DNA from: Brachionus manjavacas
Taxonomy: Eukaryota > Rotifera > Eurotatoria > Ploima > Brachionidae
Direction of reading: 5' to 3'
DNA length: 64,000 bases
NCBI GenBank assembly: GCA_019054805.1
Contig: JAHQIY010000006.1
Span: forward strand, 3,720,001 to 3,784,000
Shown here piece after piece: positions 61,701-64,000 of this stretch. A model generated the notes under the pieces. It worked only from the letters and a program-made list of their open reading frames with translations, was not told the origin of the DNA and did not search any database. The first letter of the stretch is position 1. Every line of letters begins with the position of its first letter. The translations under genes were made by a program, and so were the position numbers.

Positions 61701-64000
61701 TTGACAACGTCTACTAAGAAATATAATAATTTCGATAATAATTTTTTTACTTTTAAGCCTCAAAATCTTATCAAATCAGGTAAGATCCCGAAAATGCAAA
61801 AAGTCTTCAAATTAATAATCTATGAATATGAAAACCTAGGGAAACCAAAATCTTAGAAGGTGGTTAACAAAAAAATTTTCCGATGCTAGGGTTCTAAAGA
61901 CACTAAAAACTTAAGCAAAGTAGCCTGTCTTCTTAGAAATGTTTCTTACAAAATTCCATACATATAAATAAACACCTAGCTGAAACTTGTAGAATTAATA
62001 AATTAAAAAAAGGTGTTTTTTCAAAATTTATAAAATTAATGTTTTTAGTCTATTTTTTAAACGTTTGTCTAAAAATAGAAAAAGTAAAGCACTCATAATG
62101 TTCAAAATTCTATCTTGCTTCCAAATATATATATATATATATATTATATGGTTTAGTTGGATAATCCTGGACTAGATACAATAAAATGAAAAATAAGTCC
62201 AACAATATATTTTTTTATGAAAAGTCTTCGGATTATGACGTAAAATTTTGTTCTCTTTCAGAATATGGCTATTAATGGGGGTATATGGAATATATCTTTA
62301 AATAAATTTCTCAAATACAGGCAACTTTATTAAAACACAACTGTCTTTAGAACTCAAGCATCGGAATTTTTTTGTTTACCGCCTTCTATGATTTTGGCTT
62401 TCCTAAGTTTTCAAATACGTAGATTATTGAATTTAAGTCAAAAATTGAATCATGATATAGTGTGAACGTTTTGCATTTTCAGAACCTTAATTTATTGAAA
62501 TTTTAGAAGCTTAAATAATTCAAAAGATTATTCCGATAATGGTCCATTTTTTTCTCTTGCGCGAATTTTGTCCTTAAGTTAGGATATAAATTAAAGCTCA
62601 TTTTGAAGATATTCAGACAGCGATTAAAAAAATTTACAGCTCTTTGATTTTTAAGTTGGCTTTTGACAATAAAAATGACGTAAAAATGTCAGAAATAAAG
62701 TTTTAACCATTTTTAAAGGTCAAAGGCCAGCTATAAAATTTTAGAGAGATGCACATTTTTTTTCTCTTTTTTCGTATTTAAAAAAAAAACTAAAAAAAAA
62801 ACTAAAAAAAAAACTAATGAGATAATAATTTTATTTTATATTTCTTTTTTTTGTTTTTTGAAACATTCTATATAAGCTTGGCAAAGGAGCAAAAGCTCGA
62901 CCCAATATTTATTTATTTATTTAAATAAAGACGTTTATCCATCCATTCACATTTTTTTTATTTATTTATAGAATTTTTTTGCTTTATATTTAAAAAAAAA
63001 ATAAAGCAAAAAAATTTGAATTTTTAATTGTTATTTTTAAGCACTTTTGTATCATTATATTTATTAATAATCCAAATTGAAATTAAAAATTGGGCGTAAA
63101 AAAATTTCCAAATTATGCTTTAGTCAATACCATTTAGTTTAAAACATTAAATTATAAAATTAAGCTGAATTGCAGATTTAAAATTTTTTTAAATATTATA
63201 TCAAACTAACTAAATTTCATAGTTTAAATTTTTCTGCAAAAGGATATTACTTTGTTAAAATTGCAGAACAAACAACTTTTACTCTTAACTTTGGTAAATA
63301 TTTTTTAACGAATCTACTAAATTTTAAATAATCGAATATAAAATTTAAAATTTTTCAAAATTCATAAAGATTAATCATTTTCAAATTTGAAATTATTAGC
63401 CTTATAGAAAGTCTAAGTCTTACCAGTAGAATAATAAAAAAAGATGATTTTCAAAATTTAAACATGAAGATTATTCGATTTTCTTCATCATCAAATAATT
63501 ACGAAAAAATCAAACCAAAAATAGCAAATTTCTTTTTCAAAAAATAAACATTTAAAAAATCGATTTTAAAAACTAAAAATTTGCGATTCTCAGACTAAAA
63601 AAGCAAGCATAATACTTTCCGAATTTCTCTTATTTTTATGTTGCTGTTTACTCAAAAATTTTTTTATTAAACTTAACTTATATATACATATAAAAATAAA
63701 ATTACCAATAGACTGAGTGTGCATTTTTTGATAATCATTTATGTAGTCTGTGTAGTTGGTGTCCGACGAATCCATGAAACAGCAGTCATGTAAATTTTGA
63801 TCGTTTGCATTCATGTAAAGCATGTTCAGATTGTCACAGAGGTAATTAAGGTCGCAATTGTTCTTCTCAGACAACTGACAAATCAGCCATTTCATGCACA
63901 TTTGAGTCAGATTGACAATGTTGTCTGGTAGCTTGGCTCTAGTGTGCTTGATGCCGACCAATTCTATGCTGATTCTCGGCAAATTATTGAACTCTTTGTT
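58773..64000 (-). CDS. IVNS1ABP-like BTB-BACK-kelch protein, 5' end outside the window
   Basis: Three exons in transcript order: beyond 64000 to 63706, 60147-58963, and 58909-58773, all joined in phase 1. The first visible exon matches the BACK region of human IVNS1ABP (FNNLPRISIELV; LNYLCDNLNMLYMNANDQNL, against LPRLKLEVM and LYYSADHKLL). The second exon starts with the non-kelch linker (LTTFKITDQEL, KHTFITICTLTGKL, then an acidic Ser-rich stretch) and runs into kelch repeats: LARCSHGVIGYENKLFIIGG, VEVYDP-like CEVYDPKNN, YVMGGSNGHEDLNSIETFD, FVFGGNDS, YVVGGTNGTQSLKSVEIYD. The last exon closes the propeller (ILFAIGGFDGKSFLKTIEYL). The BTB domain should lie off the right edge. Such proteins are Cullin-3 adaptor-like and actin-associated; in this subfamily the substrate is not settled. 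The family name comes from influenza NS1 binding; this is an ordinary host gene. Confidence 0.87.
60340..61625 (+). mobile_element. 5'-truncated LINE (Jockey/CR1-like RT) inside the kelch gene intron
   Basis: Begins mid-RT with QEQSGFRKHRRTSDNLF, then FFDISKAFDRVWHEGLLFKL, ITAGVPQGSVISPLLFSIY, and the catalytic box as FEDDL where the family has FADDL/YADDL. One stop (after SRYKK, near 60919) splits the RT from LGIKFDSKLNF. The frame ends at 61431, about 190 bp before a 3' tail with GGAGCCCTTGCTCGG (61579-61593) and AAATAAATAAAATAAAA. It lacks endonuclease and 5' end, so it is inactive. It is antisense to the host gene. Confidence 0.85.
61626..62880. other. kelch-gene intron sequence, no gene seen
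   Basis: AT-rich, with an AT dinucleotide run at 62125-62144 and three tandem A9CT-type units around 62780-62815. No other structure recognised. Confidence 0.4.
62886..62945 (+). repeat. solo LINE-type 3' tail
   Basis: GGAGCAAAAGCTCG hairpin (62886-62899) followed by ATTTATTTATTTATTT repeats, the same arrangement as the tail of the LINE at 60340-61625. Probably an extremely 5'-truncated insertion. Confidence 0.55.
62966..63018. repeat. inverted repeat / hairpin
   Basis: AATTTTTTTGCTTTAT and, about 20 bp on, ATAAAGCAAAAAAATT form a near-perfect 16 bp stem. It may be a MITE remnant or a chance palindrome in AT-rich DNA. Confidence 0.5.

Overview
The window is very AT-rich eukaryotic DNA with short GT-AG introns (mostly 45-70 bp) and animal gene families: giant cadherins, a MAGUK scaffold, a CAMTA transcription factor, a BTB-kelch protein. 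Together with CR1/Jockey-like LINEs and Tc1/mariner elements this points to a small-genome invertebrate. A monogonont rotifer such as Brachionus would fit, but the sequence alone does not prove it. No prokaryotic operons, CRISPR arrays, rRNA or tRNA genes were recognised, and no retrovirus- or Polinton-like element was seen.

Layout, left to right: (1) TMEM86-type lysoplasmalogenase, + strand, 926-1960. (2) A 5.5 kb spacer with a foldback element (2643-3252) and a short stray copy of a cadherin-repeat exon (6356-6422). (3) A CDH23/Cad87A-like cadherin, + strand, 7450-14837. It has 11 exons, about 14 cadherin repeats, a membrane-adjacent domain, one TM and a PDZ-ligand-like C-terminus. (4) A dead Tc1/mariner relic, 15162-16040. 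(5) Two tandem serine-hydrolase-like (SERHL/kraken family) genes, + strand, 17221-20283. (6) On the minus strand, an unrecognised single-exon one-TM protein with a very long tail (22081-24237), then a second large cadherin (24919-31440) with a similar membrane-adjacent region but almost no tail, then a CAMTA gene (32166-40056). (7) An MPP2/MPP6-type MAGUK, + strand, 44459-46375. (8) A transposon cluster, 46797-51345: LINE-tail units sharing a target motif; a TIR element carrying a nested Tc1-like transposon whose visible transposase is open and intron-bearing; two LINE 3' ends. (9) A type II membrane hexosaminidase D (GH20), + strand, 53266-56346. (10) A LINE fragment and a hAT-like MITE. (11) The 3' two thirds of an IVNS1ABP-like BTB-kelch gene, minus strand, running off the right edge, with a LINE in its 3.6 kb intron.

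Exon models were built by hand from splice sites and reading frame. The TMEM86, CDH23-like, both SERHL, CAMTA, MPP and HEXD models each sum to a multiple of three, which supports them internally.

The most interesting biology is the cadherin neighbourhood. Two long cadherins with CDH23/PCDH15-style membrane-adjacent regions lie 10 kb apart. The one with the short tail sits beside an orphan single-pass protein that is nearly all tail, and a MAGUK scaffold lies about 13 kb further on. This may be a linked adhesion or microvillar-link gene set, but that is inference. The second point of interest is the nested transposon structure and a 13 kb-spaced inverted repeat around the MAGUK and the 5' part of CAMTA.
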